Below are positions 37,096-45,839 of a DNA stretch of 64,000 nucleotides, piece by piece. Source of the DNA: a bacterium YEK0313 (GTDB taxonomy: Bacteria; Pseudomonadota; Alphaproteobacteria; Rhizobiales; Phreatobacteraceae); contig CCMO02000001.1 of the NCBI GenBank assembly GCA_000751295.2, forward strand, positions 5,468,029 through 5,532,028, given 5' to 3'. Numbering within the stretch: position 1 is the stretch's first letter; every line of letters begins with the position of its first letter. Made by a program: the position numbers and the translations under genes. The notes beneath the pieces were generated by a model. The model did no database searches. It saw only the letters and a list, made by a program, of their open reading frames with translations, and was not told the origin of the DNA.

Positions 37096-38409
37096 ATGTC
37101 GGAGCGTTCCTTCAAGCCCGAAACCCTGGCCCTGCACGCCGGCTGGCGCGCCGACGAGGCCACCGGCTCGGTCGCCGTGCCGATCTATCAGACGACCTCC
37201 TATCAGTTCCGCGACACCGAGCATGCCGCGAACCTCTTCGCCCTGAAGGAGCTCGGCAACATCTATACCCGCATCGGCAATCCCACGACCGACGTGCTGG
37301 AAAAGCGCGTGGCCGCCCTCGAAGGCGGCGTCGCCGCGCTGGCGCTCGCTTCCGGCCAGGCGGCCTCCGCCGTGGCGATCCAGAATCTCGCCCGGGTCGG
37401 CGACAATATCGTCGCCTCGACCGATCTCTACGGCGGCACCTGGAACCTGTTCGCCAACACCTTGAAGGACCAGGGCATCGAGGTGCGCTTCGTCGACCCG
37501 GCCGACCCGCAGGCTTTCGCCCGCGCGACCGACGAGCGCACCCGCGCCTACTATGCCGAGACGCTGCCCAACCCGAAGCTGACGGTGTTCCCGATCGCCG
37601 AGGTCGCCGCCATCGGCCGCCCGCTCGGCATCCCGCTGATCGTCGACAATACGGCCGCGCCCCTGCTTGCCCGTCCGCTCGATCACGGCGCCGCCATCGT
37701 CGTCTATTCCAGCACCAAATATCTCGGCGGCCACGGCACCGCGATCGGCGGCCTGATCGTCGACGGCGGCAATTTCGACTGGGCCCACGTGCCGGCCCGC
37801 CAGCCGGCGCTGAACACGCCCGATCCGAGCTATCACGGCGCGGTCTGGGTCGAAGCGACCAGGCCGCTCGGGCCGGTCGCCTATATCATCAAGGCGCGCA
37901 CCACCCTGCTGCGCGATCTCGGCGCGGCGCTCTCGCCGTTCAACGCCTTCCTCACCTTGCAGGGCATCGAGACCCTGGCGCTGCGGATCGAGCGCCACGC
38001 CGCCAATGCCGAGACGGTGGCGAACTGGCTCGCCCGGCGGCCTGAGGTCGCCAAGGTCATCCATCCCTCCCAGCAGCAGGGCGTCGCTCGCGAGCGCGCC
38101 GAGCGCTATCTCAAGGGCGGCTATGGCGGCCTCGTCGGCTTCGAGCTGGCCGCCGGCCGCGAGGCCGGGCGGCGCTTCATCGATGCGCTGGAACTGCTCT
38201 ATCACGTCGCCAATATCGGCGATGCGCGGTCGCTGGCGATCCACCCGGCCACCACCACCCATTCCCAGCTCGCGCCCGAGGAGCAGCTCGCCTCCGGCGT
38301 GTCCGACAGCTATGTGCGGCTGTCGATCGGCATCGAGCATATCGACGACATCCTGGCCGACCTCGACCGTGGCCTCGCCGCGGCGGGCGAGCGCGCGAAA
38401 GCCGCCTGA
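37096..38409 (+). CDS. metY: O-acetylhomoserine/O-succinylhomoserine sulfhydrylase
   Basis: 437 aa Cys/Met-metabolism PLP enzyme. The N-terminus FKPETLALHAGW leads to VPIYQTTSYQF. YTRIGNPTTDVLEKRVAALEGG, DNTAAPLLARP and the PLP-lysine motif VVYSSTKYLGGHGTAIGG are present, and the C-terminus has SYVRLSIGIEHIDDILADL. The length and NIYTRIGNPTTDVLE form fit MetY rather than MetB or MetC (about 390 aa). It makes homocysteine from O-acetylhomoserine and sulfide. It follows the small membrane gene. Confidence 0.9.
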   Translation: MSERSFKPETLALHAGWRADEATGSVAVPIYQTTSYQFRDTEHAANLFALKELGNIYTRIGNPTTDVLEKRVAALEGGVAALALASGQAASAVAIQNLARVGDNIVASTDLYGGTWNLFANTLKDQGIEVRFVDPADPQAFARATDERTRAYYAETLPNPKLTVFPIAEVAAIGRPLGIPLIVDNTAAPLLARPLDHGAAIVVYSSTKYLGGHGTAIGGLIVDGGNFDWAHVPARQPALNTPDPSYHGAVWVEATRPLGPVAYIIKARTTLLRDLGAALSPFNAFLTLQGIETLALRIERHAANAETVANWLARRPEVAKVIHPSQQQGVARERAERYLKGGYGGLVGFELAAGREAGRRFIDALELLYHVANIGDARSLAIHPATTTHSQLAPEEQLASGVSDSYVRLSIGIEHIDDILADLDRGLAAAGERAKAA

Positions 38410-38435
38410 CCGCCCAGCCGGCTGCATCGGAGCCC

Positions 38436-38473
38436 GACCGCGCGGAGCCGCAGAGCCGGCTCCGCGCGAGGTC
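38436..38473. terminator. GC-rich hairpin downstream of metY
   Basis: Inverted repeat GACC-CGCGGAGCC / GGCTCCGCG-GGTC with small bulges, 27 bp after the metY stop. It lacks a T-run, so it is more likely an RNA-stabilising or Rho-assisted end than a simple intrinsic terminator. Confidence 0.5.
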
Positions 38474-38732
38474 GTTCCGGGCCGCGGGCGGCGGCGCCGA
38501 AGCCGTCGGATTTGGGCCCTGCGACATTTTTGCCGAAAAAATCTTTGGTTCCCTTCACCGGCGATTAACCCAAACGCGGCCTTATGGAGGTCGATTATTT
38601 GTCAGTTTCCCCGTATAGGGGACGTCGCGGCCGGACGGTCCGCTCGTGACGGACCTTGCCGGGCCGGTCGGCGCGCATGCCGAAATCTGGCGGTACGGGA
38701 TCGAGTAGCCGAGTATCGCGAGAGCGTAGCGC
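38474..38732. other. Intergenic promoter region of the DUF2778 gene
   Basis: With the hairpin, the gap from 38410 to 38732 is 323 bases without a gene. It includes a moderately AT-rich part (38525-38610) and the small inverted repeat CCCC-GTATA-GGGG (38609-38621). These probably belong to the promoter of the DUF2778 gene. Nothing else is recognisable. Confidence 0.45.
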
Positions 38733-39909
38733 ATGCGTTACATGACCCGTCGTCAGCATGGCTTCGCTCAGGCTCCCGGCTATCGCGTGCCGCGCAGCCG
38801 GGTGCCCCGTTTCATCGTCGGTATTGCGGGCCTCGGCCTCGTTGGCCTTGCTGCCGGCGCCTTGACGGGCGTGGCGATGCGCGACAACCGGCTGCCCATC
38901 GTTCTCTCGGGCTATGCGCCCTATCCGGCCCTGACCGCGCCCGAAACGGTCGGCTCGATCCGCCGCTACGAGCCGCTGCTCGATCCGAACTACGTACTCG
39001 GCCCGAGCCCCGCGCCCTTCGGCCACCGGCCGCCGCTGACCACCGCCATGCGGCCGCTCTCGCAGGCGATTGCCAGCGCGCCGCCACCGGTTGCCGAACC
39101 GGCCCCCGTGCCGAGCATCGTGACGGCCGCCCTGCCGGCCGAGCCGGTGGCGCCCGAGGAGGAGGAAACCCAGGCGGTGCCGACGCCGCTGCAGCGGCCT
39201 TCGCCGATCCTCGGCATGCCCATGCCGGTGCCGCGCCCGCCCGAATTGCGCGCGCCGCCGGTGGTCGCCGAGCGGCCCGCCGCGCCGGCGAGCCCGGCGA
39301 CGCGCCGCGGCGGCGACGCGCCGCGGCCGCAACGAGGCCGTGGCCGCGGCGCCGCCATCCGACAACCGGAATTTCTTTGAGCGCCTGCTGAATCTGCGGC
39401 CGGTCGCGCCCAGCGGTCCGGTACTCGCCTATGCCCCCTCCAGCGGCGGCCTCGGCAATGGCCGCAGCCTGAACGATGCCGGCGGCACCGCCCCGCGCAT
39501 CACCATGCCGATCCCGAACCGCACGCCGCCGCACGGCACGGCGATCTACGACATCCGCGCCCGCACGGTGTACCTGCCGAACGGCGAGCGGCTGGAGGCC
39601 CATTCCGGACTCGGCGAGCGCATGGACGATCCGCGCCATGCCCATGTCCGCATGCACGGGCCGACACCACCGCATGTCTATGACCTTACCGAACGCGAAC
39701 AGCGCTTCCACGGGGTCCGGGCGATCCGCCTCAACCCGGTCGGCGGCAGTCGCGCCATCCACGGCCGCGCCGGCCTGCTCGCGCATACCTATCTCCTCGG
39801 CCCGCGCGGCGATTCCAACGGCTGCCTGTCGATCAAGGACTACGACCGCTTCCTGCAGGCCTATCTGCGTGGCGAGGTGCGCCGCCTGGTCGTCGTCGCG
39901 GGCACCTGA
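38733..39909 (+). pseudogene. DUF2778/Tlde1-like L,D-transpeptidase-fold protein, frameshifted by a 16-bp tandem duplication
   Basis: Two overlapping frames make up one gene. 38733-39380 encodes a basic N-terminus, one membrane segment (FIVGIAGLGLVGLAAGALTG) and a long Pro/Ala-rich stalk. 39340-39909 (its own GTG start) encodes NRNFFERLLN and the DUF2778 domain, with IYDIRARTVYLPNGERLEAHSG cut into parts, HVRMHGPTPPHVYDL, AIHGRAGLLAHT and the catalytic-type SNGCLSI. The family normally has both parts in one polypeptide. A perfect 16-bp tandem duplication at 39296-39327 shifts the frame. With one copy removed the frames join as SPATRRGRNEAVAAAPPSDN. The full protein would be a periplasmic, membrane-anchored enzyme acting on peptidoglycan. 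Confidence 0.82.
39296..39327 (+). repeat. Perfect 16-bp tandem duplication causing the frameshift
   Basis: GGCGACGCGCCGCGGC occurs twice in direct succession (39296-39311 and 39312-39327). Sixteen is not divisible by three, so the duplication moves translation from the stalk frame to a stop at 39380. Loss of one unit restores the frame exactly. Confidence 0.95.
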
Positions 39910-40001
39910 CGGCGAAGCGCCGCTGAGCACCGGTCCATCTGTCGCGCCGGGCCGCTCCATGCCAAGCTGAGGCCGAACCTGCCCGCCTTGGAAAGCGCTT
40001 C

Positions 40002-40883
40002 ATGCCCGTGCCGCGACCGACCATTCTCGTCACCGGCGGCACCGGCCGCCTCGGCCGGCTGATCGTCGCGGAACTGATCGGGCAGGGGGCGGCGGTGCGC
40101 GTGCTCACCGCCCGGCCCACCGAGGCGCGCGCCCTGCTCGGCGCCGATATCGACCTTGCCGAAGGGCGTTTCGAGGATGCCGACGCTCTTGCCGCGGGCC
40201 TTGCGGGCATCGAGACGCTGCTACTGCTGTCGCCAGTCAGCGACACGCTCGCCAGCGGCCAGACGGCGGCCGTCGCCGCGGCCGAACGCGCCGGCATCCG
40301 GCGCATCGTCAAGATTTCCGGCTCGACCTGGACGATCGACCCGCCCGGCGCGACTCATTCCGGCGACGCCCATGCGGCGGTCGAGGCGCGCCTCCTCGCC
40401 TCGCCAATTGAGACCGTGGCGCTCAGGCCGAACGCCTGGATGCAGACCTCGCTCGGGCCGGCGCTCGTCCGCGCGGCTGCGACCGGCACGCTCGCCCTGC
40501 CCCACGGCGACACGCCGGTCGCCTTCATCGATGCGCGCGACATCGCCGCCGTGGCGGTAAAGCAGCTCCTCGCCGAGGCGGTCGCACCCGGCCCCCTCAT
40601 CCTGACCGGCCCGCGCGCCGTGAACGGCAGCGACCTCGCCGGCCTCGTCGCGCAGGCCTCGGGCCGGCCCGTGCGATGGGCAAGGCTCGCCTGGGCCGAT
40701 CAGGAGGCGCAGCTTGCCGCCGCCGGCGTGCCGCAGGCCCACCGGGCCAATATCCGGCGCTTCGCAGTGCTGATGGCGGATGGCGCCGCCGCGCCCGTGA
40801 CCGCGACGGTCGCGCAGATCCTCGGCCGGCCGGCCCGCGATGTCGCAGCCTTCGTGGCGGAAACGCTGGCGGCGGTCGGCTGA
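40002..40883 (+). CDS. NmrA-like/NAD(P)H-binding family protein (QOR2-like)
   Basis: 293 aa atypical SDR. The N-terminal loop ILVTGGTGRLGRLIVAEL, VRVLTARPTEARALLGADI and GIETLLLLSPVSD are typical of NmrA/QOR2-type proteins. RIVKISGSTW follows, and there is no YxxxK. The middle contains ETVALRPNAWMQTSL and VAFIDARDIAAVAV. Such proteins either reduce quinones or act as NADP sensors. It stands alone between the DUF2778 gene and the kinase operon, and ends in front of a strong hairpin. Confidence 0.83.
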   Translation: MPVPRPTILVTGGTGRLGRLIVAELIGQGAAVRVLTARPTEARALLGADIDLAEGRFEDADALAAGLAGIETLLLLSPVSDTLASGQTAAVAAAERAGIRRIVKISGSTWTIDPPGATHSGDAHAAVEARLLASPIETVALRPNAWMQTSLGPALVRAAATGTLALPHGDTPVAFIDARDIAAVAVKQLLAEAVAPGPLILTGPRAVNGSDLAGLVAQASGRPVRWARLAWADQEAQLAAAGVPQAHRANIRRFAVLMADGAAAPVTATVAQILGRPARDVAAFVAETLAAVG

Positions 40884-41272
40884 TTCCCCGATCGGACAGG
40901 CGGCAGACATTGGTCCGGCCAAGAAAAAAGGCCGCAGGACATGCCTGCGGCCTGAAAGTTTGTTTCCAGAGGGGAACGCCCCTCGAGCCGAGGGGCAGCG
41001 AAAAGGGAGGAAGCCAATTTCGCGATGCAACAAGTACATTTGCAGTGCACAATGGTCAAGGATTAAGCACCTGTCTGCCTCGCATGACAGCACTGCCATG
41101 CCGCATGCCTCGGTCTTGAACCCGTCCCATTTGTCGCGGTGCGCCCCGACTCGCTGGACATTTGCCCGGCATCCCCTCAACAATCGGGCCGAAGCCCGAA
41201 GCGGCAGCTAAAACGCTGGAGAAGCACGGGATTGGGCCGCCTCGACGCGGGCCGGGGGAAAGGAATTGGCTC
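40884..41272. other. Intergenic region in front of the NCS1-histidine kinase gene
   Basis: 389 bases without a gene. It contains the terminator at 40929-40953, two smaller GC hairpins (AGGGG-AACG-CCCCT at about 40970 and CCCCTCG-AGC-CGAGGGG just after it), and then about 200 bases of mixed composition. The latter must hold the kinase promoter. I see no clear operator. Confidence 0.45.
40929..40953. terminator. Bidirectional intrinsic terminator-like hairpin
   Basis: AGGCCGCAGG-ACATG-CCTGCGGCCT is a perfect 10-bp stem with a 5-base loop. It is preceded by AAGAAAAAA, which is a T-run on the minus strand, and followed by GAAAGTTTGTTT. It lies 45 bp after the NmrA-like gene. The T-run is better for minus-strand transcripts, so it may also insulate against antisense reading. 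Confidence 0.75.
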
Positions 41273-43927
41273 ATGCCTCAGGGCGCGCGCGGCGGCATGG
41301 AGCGGCTTCCGGCCCTGCGTTCCTACCAGTCCTGGATCGCCAACGAGACGCTCGAGGACTACTCGCTGCGTTATGCCGCACGTGGCTTCCGCCGTTGGTC
41401 CCCCTTCGTCATCGCCAATACTGCCCTCGGCGGTATCGCCTTCCTGGCGCTGGAAGCCATCGGTGGCGCGATCACGCTCAGCTACGGCTTCGCCAACGCC
41501 TTTCCGGCCATCCTCGTCGTCTGCCTGTTCGTCTTCGTGACCAACCTGCCGGTTGCCTACTATTCCAGCCGCTACAATATCGACATGGACCTGCTCACCC
41601 GCGGGGCCGGCTTCGGCTATATCGGCTCGACCATCACGTCGCTGATCTACGCCACCTTCACCTTCATCTTCTTCGCCCTCGAAGGGGCCATCATGGCCCA
41701 GGCGCTGAACCTCTATGCCGACATCCCTCTCGTCGTTGGCTATGTCGTCTCATCGCTCGTCATCATCCCCATCACCTTCATGGGGGTGACGATGATCTCC
41801 CGCCTGCAGATGCTGACCCAGCCGGTCTGGATCGCCATGCTGCTGGCACCGTTCATCTACATCGCCGTCGGCCATCCCGACGTGTTCCGGCAATGGGTCG
41901 CCTTCCGCGGCAGCGACGACGGCGGCGGCGGCTTCGACGCGCTCGCCTTCGGCTCCGCGGTCGGCGTGCTCTCGGCACTGGCCATCCAGATCGGCGAGCA
42001 GGTCGACTATCTGCGCTTCCTGCCCGAGAAGACTCGCGAGAACCGCCTGCGCTGGTGGGCGGCGGTGATCGCCGCCGGCCCCGGCTGGATCATCGTCGGC
42101 GGCTTCAAGATCCTGTGCGGCAGCCTGCTGGCGGTGCTCGCGGTCGGCGCCGGCCTGCCGCGCGCGACCGCGCTCGAACCCATTCACATGTATATCAAGG
42201 CCTATGAGTTCGTCAGCGCCGATCCGCGCGTGGTGCTGGCACTCGCGGCGATCTTCGTGCTGGTCTCCCAGGTCAAGATCAACGTCACCAACGCCTATGC
42301 CGGCTCGCTCGCCTGGTCGAACTTCTTCGCCCGGGTGACCCACTATCATCCCGGCCGCGTCGTCTGGCTGGTGTTCAACATCCTGATCTCGCTGCTCCTG
42401 ATGCTGCTTGGCATCTTCCAGACGCTGGAGCTGGTGCTGGCGGTCTATTCGATCATCGCCACCGCCTGGATCGGCGCCATCTTCGCCGATCTCGCCATCC
42501 TGAAGCCGCTGAAGGTCAGCCCGGGCTTCATCGAGTTCAAGCGCGCCCATCTCTACAACTTCAATCCGGTCGGCTGCGGCGCCATGCTGATCGCCTCGAC
42601 CTGCGGGCTCGTCTGTTTCGCGGGCCCGCTCGGCCCGCTGGCGCAGGCCTATGCCGCGCCGCTCTCCTTCGCCATCGCGGTCGCCGGCGCCACCGTGATC
42701 GGCATCCTGACGAAGGGCCGCTACTATCTCGCCCGCCCGCCGAGCGCGGTCGGCGGCGGCACTGCGGGAAGTCTCCGCTGCGAGATCTGCGCCCATGACT
42801 ATGAGCGGCCCGACATGGCCTATTGCTCGTTCTACGAGCGGCCGATCTGCTCGCTCTGCTGCAGTCTGGAGGCGCATTGCCACGACGCCTGCAAGACCTC
42901 GCCCACCGCGCTCGCCACCTCGCGCTCGCGCTATCTCGGCCGCTCGTTCACCGCCAAGATCGCGCCCGACATGGCGCAGCGGCTGATGAAGGTCATCGGC
43001 GTCATGGTGGCGCTCGCGGTCGTCACTGCCGCTGTCTTCCTCATCACCTATCGCCTGATCGAGCCGCGCCTCGACGGCCCGCATCTCGATAACGGCGCGC
43101 TGCTGCTGCGCGTCTTCCTTGCCGTGCTGCCGCTCCTGTGCATCGGTGCCTGGTGGATCGTGCTCTCGCATGAAAGCCGCGAGCTTGCCGAACGCGACCT
43201 GGTCACCTCGCTGGAACGGCTCGGCGCGACGCAGGAGGAGCTCGCCCGCAACGAGCGCCTCGCCGCGATCGGCCAGATCACCGCCACCGTCAGCCACGAA
43301 TTGCGCAATCCGCTCGGCACGCTGGTGACCTCCGCCGACATTCTGCGCCGCTCGCTGAAGACGATCGGCGAGCCGGCCGCCGGCGAGTTGGCCCGTCTGC
43401 AGCGCAATGCCTGGCGCTGCGTGCGCATCATCGACGATCTCCTCGACTTCTCGCGCAAGCAGCCGCTGGTCCTGGCGCCGATCGCCATCGACCAGTGGGT
43501 GGCCCAGCAGGTCGCCGACCAGGAGGCGCTGAAGGCGGTCGATGTCAGGCTCGACCTGTCGGCCGATACCCACGTGCCGGCGGACGGCGAAAGGCTGCGC
43601 CAGGCCTTCGTCAATGTGCTCGTCAACGCCGCCCAGGCCTGCGAGAACCGGCCGGCCGGCGCTGCCGCCATCACCGTCTCCACGCGCCAGGACGGCGACG
43701 ACGTCGTCCTCGCCGTGGCCGACAACGGTGTCGGCATGACGCCCGACGTGGTTCAGCGCGTGTTCGAGCCGCTGTTCAGCACCAAGGCCTTCGGCGTCGG
43801 CCTCGGCATGCCGCTGGTCAAGCGCATTGTCGAGCAGCATGGTGGTACGATAGCGATCGAGACCGCCGAAGGCCGCGGCACCACCGTGTCGCTGCGCCTG
43901 CCGCGTCGCCCCGCGAGAGCCGGATGA
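41273..43927 (+). CDS. NCS1 permease-histidine kinase fusion with cysteine-rich linker (transceptor-type sensor kinase)
   Basis: 884 aa. Residues about 30-490 are a complete NCS1 (purine/cytosine/allantoin/hydantoin) permease with about 12 membrane spans (SYGFANAFPAILVV, TRGAGFGYIGSTITSL, SQVKINVTNAYAGSLAWSNF). Residues about 503-541 hold a Cys/His cluster (CEICAHDY, CSFYERPICSLCC, CHDAC) resembling a zinc-binding B-box or RING module. Two more spans, a coiled linker and a kinase core follow: phosphoacceptor His675 in TVSHELRNPLG, N-box VNVLVNAAQAC, G-boxes ADNGVGM and GVGLGMPLVKRI. The ATG at 41273 has GGAAAGGA upstream. The stop overlaps the next gene (ATGA). It probably senses or takes up a small nitrogen compound and signals through the neighbouring regulators. 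Confidence 0.92.
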   Translation: MPQGARGGMERLPALRSYQSWIANETLEDYSLRYAARGFRRWSPFVIANTALGGIAFLALEAIGGAITLSYGFANAFPAILVVCLFVFVTNLPVAYYSSRYNIDMDLLTRGAGFGYIGSTITSLIYATFTFIFFALEGAIMAQALNLYADIPLVVGYVVSSLVIIPITFMGVTMISRLQMLTQPVWIAMLLAPFIYIAVGHPDVFRQWVAFRGSDDGGGGFDALAFGSAVGVLSALAIQIGEQVDYLRFLPEKTRENRLRWWAAVIAAGPGWIIVGGFKILCGSLLAVLAVGAGLPRATALEPIHMYIKAYEFVSADPRVVLALAAIFVLVSQVKINVTNAYAGSLAWSNFFARVTHYHPGRVVWLVFNILISLLLMLLGIFQTLELVLAVYSIIATAWIGAIFADLAILKPLKVSPGFIEFKRAHLYNFNPVGCGAMLIASTCGLVCFAGPLGPLAQAYAAPLSFAIAVAGATVIGILTKGRYYLARPPSAVGGGTAGSLRCEICAHDYERPDMAYCSFYERPICSLCCSLEAHCHDACKTSPTALATSRSRYLGRSFTAKIAPDMAQRLMKVIGVMVALAVVTAAVFLITYRLIEPRLDGPHLDNGALLLRVFLAVLPLLCIGAWWIVLSHESRELAERDLVTSLERLGATQEELARNERLAAIGQITATVSHELRNPLGTLVTSADILRRSLKTIGEPAAGELARLQRNAWRCVRIIDDLLDFSRKQPLVLAPIAIDQWVAQQVADQEALKAVDVRLDLSADTHVPADGERLRQAFVNVLVNAAQACENRPAGAAAITVSTRQDGDDVVLAVADNGVGMTPDVVQRVFEPLFSTKAFGVGLGMPLVKRIVEQHGGTIAIETAEGRGTTVSLRLPRRPARAG

Positions 43928-45132
43928 GCCGAGAACCCGACCCGATCTTCGCAGGCTCCGCCGCCATGCCGGCCCCGCCCCGGCGCGCCGTGCTGGTGAT
44001 CGACGACGATGTCGATTTCGCCGCGAGCCTTGCCGGCCTGATCCAGCTCGACGGCTACGAGGTGGCGATCGCCCACGATGCCGAGGCGGCTCTCGCCGGC
44101 CTTGCCCGGCATCAGCCGGCGGTGGCGCTGGTCGATGTCCGGCTCGGTCGCGGCGACGGCATCGAGCTGGTGCGCCGCCTGCGCCGGCAGGATCCAGACC
44201 TGGTCTGCGTGACGGTCACCGCCTATGCCTCCATCGATACCGCGGTCAAAGCCCTGCAGGCCGGCGCCTACGACTATCTCTGCAAGCCGTTCCACAGCGA
44301 GGATCTGCTGGCGACGCTGGGCCGCTGCTTCGAGCGCATCGCTCTCTATGCCCAGAACCGCCGGGCGGCGGAGCGGCTCGAGCAGATCCAGCGCATGGAG
44401 GCGATCGGCCAGCTCACCAGCGGCGTCGCCCATGACTTCAACAATGTGCTCGCCGTGCTCTACGGCAATCTGCGCCTTCTGGAGGAGAAGGTCGTGGCCG
44501 AGCCGGCGCTCGCCGAACTCGTCGCCGACGCGCTCGACGCGGCGCGCGCCGGCACCGAGATGACCGAAAGGCTGCTCGCCTTCGGCCGGGTGCAGGCGGA
44601 CAACAGCGCGGTGACGGATCTGCGCCAGCACCTGCCGCCGCTGATGCGCATGCTGCGCCGGACGCTCGGCGACCCGATCGCCGTCTCGCTCAGCGTCGAT
44701 GCCGACCTCGCCCCGGTCGACATCAACCGCACCCAGTTCGAGACCAGCCTCATCAATCTCGCGATCAATGCGCGCGACGCCATGCCCGATGGCGGCAACC
44801 TCACCTTCGACGTCCGCAACCTCGCGGTCTCGGCCTCCGAGGTGCTCGCGCCGCCCGATCTCATGCCCGGGCGCTATGTCCGCGTCGCCGTCACCGATAC
44901 TGGCCATGGCATGGCGCCGGCGGTGCGCCGGCGCGCCCTGGAGCCGTTCTTCACCACCAAGGCGCCGGGCCATGGCAGCGGCCTCGGCCTTGCCATGGTC
45001 GACAGTTTCGTGCGCCTGTCGGGCGGCCGCCTCGACATCGACAGCGCGCCCGGCTCGGGCACCACGGTCAGCCTCTACCTGCCGCCGGCGGCGACCGGCG
45101 TGACCGAAGCTTCCGGCGGCGCAAACATGTAG
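43924..45132 (+). CDS. Hybrid response regulator-histidine kinase (REC-HisKA-HATPase)
   Basis: 402 aa cytoplasmic protein with the unusual order receiver first. The REC domain has VLVIDDDVDF, phospho-acceptor Asp71 in VALVDVRLGRGDG and Lys in YLCKPF. The kinase part has His170 in SGVAHDFNNVLAVL, N-box LINLAINARDAMPDGG, G1 TDTGHGM and G2 GHGSGLGLAMVDSF. There is no DNA-binding or membrane part, so it should relay phosphate between the NCS1-kinase (translationally coupled, ATGA) and another acceptor, probably the OmpR-type regulator encoded convergently. The 3' end overlaps that gene by 58 bp. Confidence 0.92.
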   Translation: MSREPDPIFAGSAAMPAPPRRAVLVIDDDVDFAASLAGLIQLDGYEVAIAHDAEAALAGLARHQPAVALVDVRLGRGDGIELVRRLRRQDPDLVCVTVTAYASIDTAVKALQAGAYDYLCKPFHSEDLLATLGRCFERIALYAQNRRAAERLEQIQRMEAIGQLTSGVAHDFNNVLAVLYGNLRLLEEKVVAEPALAELVADALDAARAGTEMTERLLAFGRVQADNSAVTDLRQHLPPLMRMLRRTLGDPIAVSLSVDADLAPVDINRTQFETSLINLAINARDAMPDGGNLTFDVRNLAVSASEVLAPPDLMPGRYVRVAVTDTGHGMAPAVRRRALEPFFTTKAPGHGSGLGLAMVDSFVRLSGGRLDIDSAPGSGTTVSLYLPPAATGVTEASGGANM

Positions 45133-45839
45133 CCGACGCCGCGGATGGTCTTGATCATCTGGGCGTCGCGCACGTCGTCGTTCAGCTTGCGCCGGAGCTT
45201 GCCGATCAGCACGTCGATGCTGCGGTCATAAGGCGACCAGTCGCGGTTGGCGACGATGTCGAGGATCTGCTCGCGCGACAGGATGCGCCCGCGCCGGCTC
45301 GCCAGCGCCATCAGGAGCTGGAACTCCTGGCTGGTGAGCCGCACCTCGGTCCCATCAGGCGCCAGCAGCTGATGGCGGCGGGCATCGAGCCGCCAGCCGG
45401 CGAAGCTGAGCCCCTGCAGGCTGCCCGCCACGCCGCCGTCCGCCTCGCCGACGCGATTGCCGAAACGGCGCAGCACGGTGCGGATCCGCGCCAGCAGCTC
45501 GCGCGGCTCGAACGGCTTGGTGACATAGTCGTCCGCGCCCAGTTCCAGGCACACCACCTTGTCGATCGTGGTGTTCTTGCCCGACAGCATGATCAGCGGC
45601 AGGTCGTATTGCTGGCGGACCGCGCGGGCGAGCGAAATGCCGTCCTCGCCGGCCGGGAAGGTCAGGTCGAGGATGATCAGGTCGAAGGCCGCGTCGGCGA
45701 GCGCGCGCCGCATGGCCCGCCCGTCATGGACCGCGGCGGCGGCATAACCTTCGCCCGTGAAGAACTTGGCGAGGAAGCCGCACAGGCGCCGGTCGTCGTC
45801 GACGACGAGAATTCGTGCTTTGGCATCGCTGGCCGGCAT
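45075..45839 (-). CDS. OmpR/PhoB family response regulator
   Basis: 254 aa. N-terminal receiver with the acidic pocket VVDDDRR, Asp58 in LIILDLTFPAGEDG, and Lys in DDYVTKPFEPRELLARI. The C-terminal winged helix contains LTSQEFQLLMALASRRGRI, LSREQILD, RSIDVLIGKLRRKL and KTIRGVGYMF. It is the DNA-binding output of the adjacent NCS1-kinase/hybrid pair. It is transcribed away from the formamidase operon, across a 394-bp space, which makes that operon its most likely target. The start at 45839 gives the standard N-terminus. Confidence 0.92.
   Translation of the reverse strand: MPASDAKARILVVDDDRRLCGFLAKFFTGEGYAAAAVHDGRAMRRALADAAFDLIILDLTFPAGEDGISLARAVRQQYDLPLIMLSGKNTTIDKVVCLELGADDYVTKPFEPRELLARIRTVLRRFGNRVGEADGGVAGSLQGLSFAGWRLDARRHQLLAPDGTEVRLTSQEFQLLMALASRRGRILSREQILDIVANRDWSPYDRSIDVLIGKLRRKLNDDVRDAQMIKTIRGVGYMFAPPEASVTPVAAGGR

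Noticed and set aside
41750..43840. Long minus-strand open frame opposite the NCS1-kinase gene
   Set aside because: Antisense of a multi-domain protein with intact permease and kinase motifs. The translation is acidic/basic repeats with no domain.
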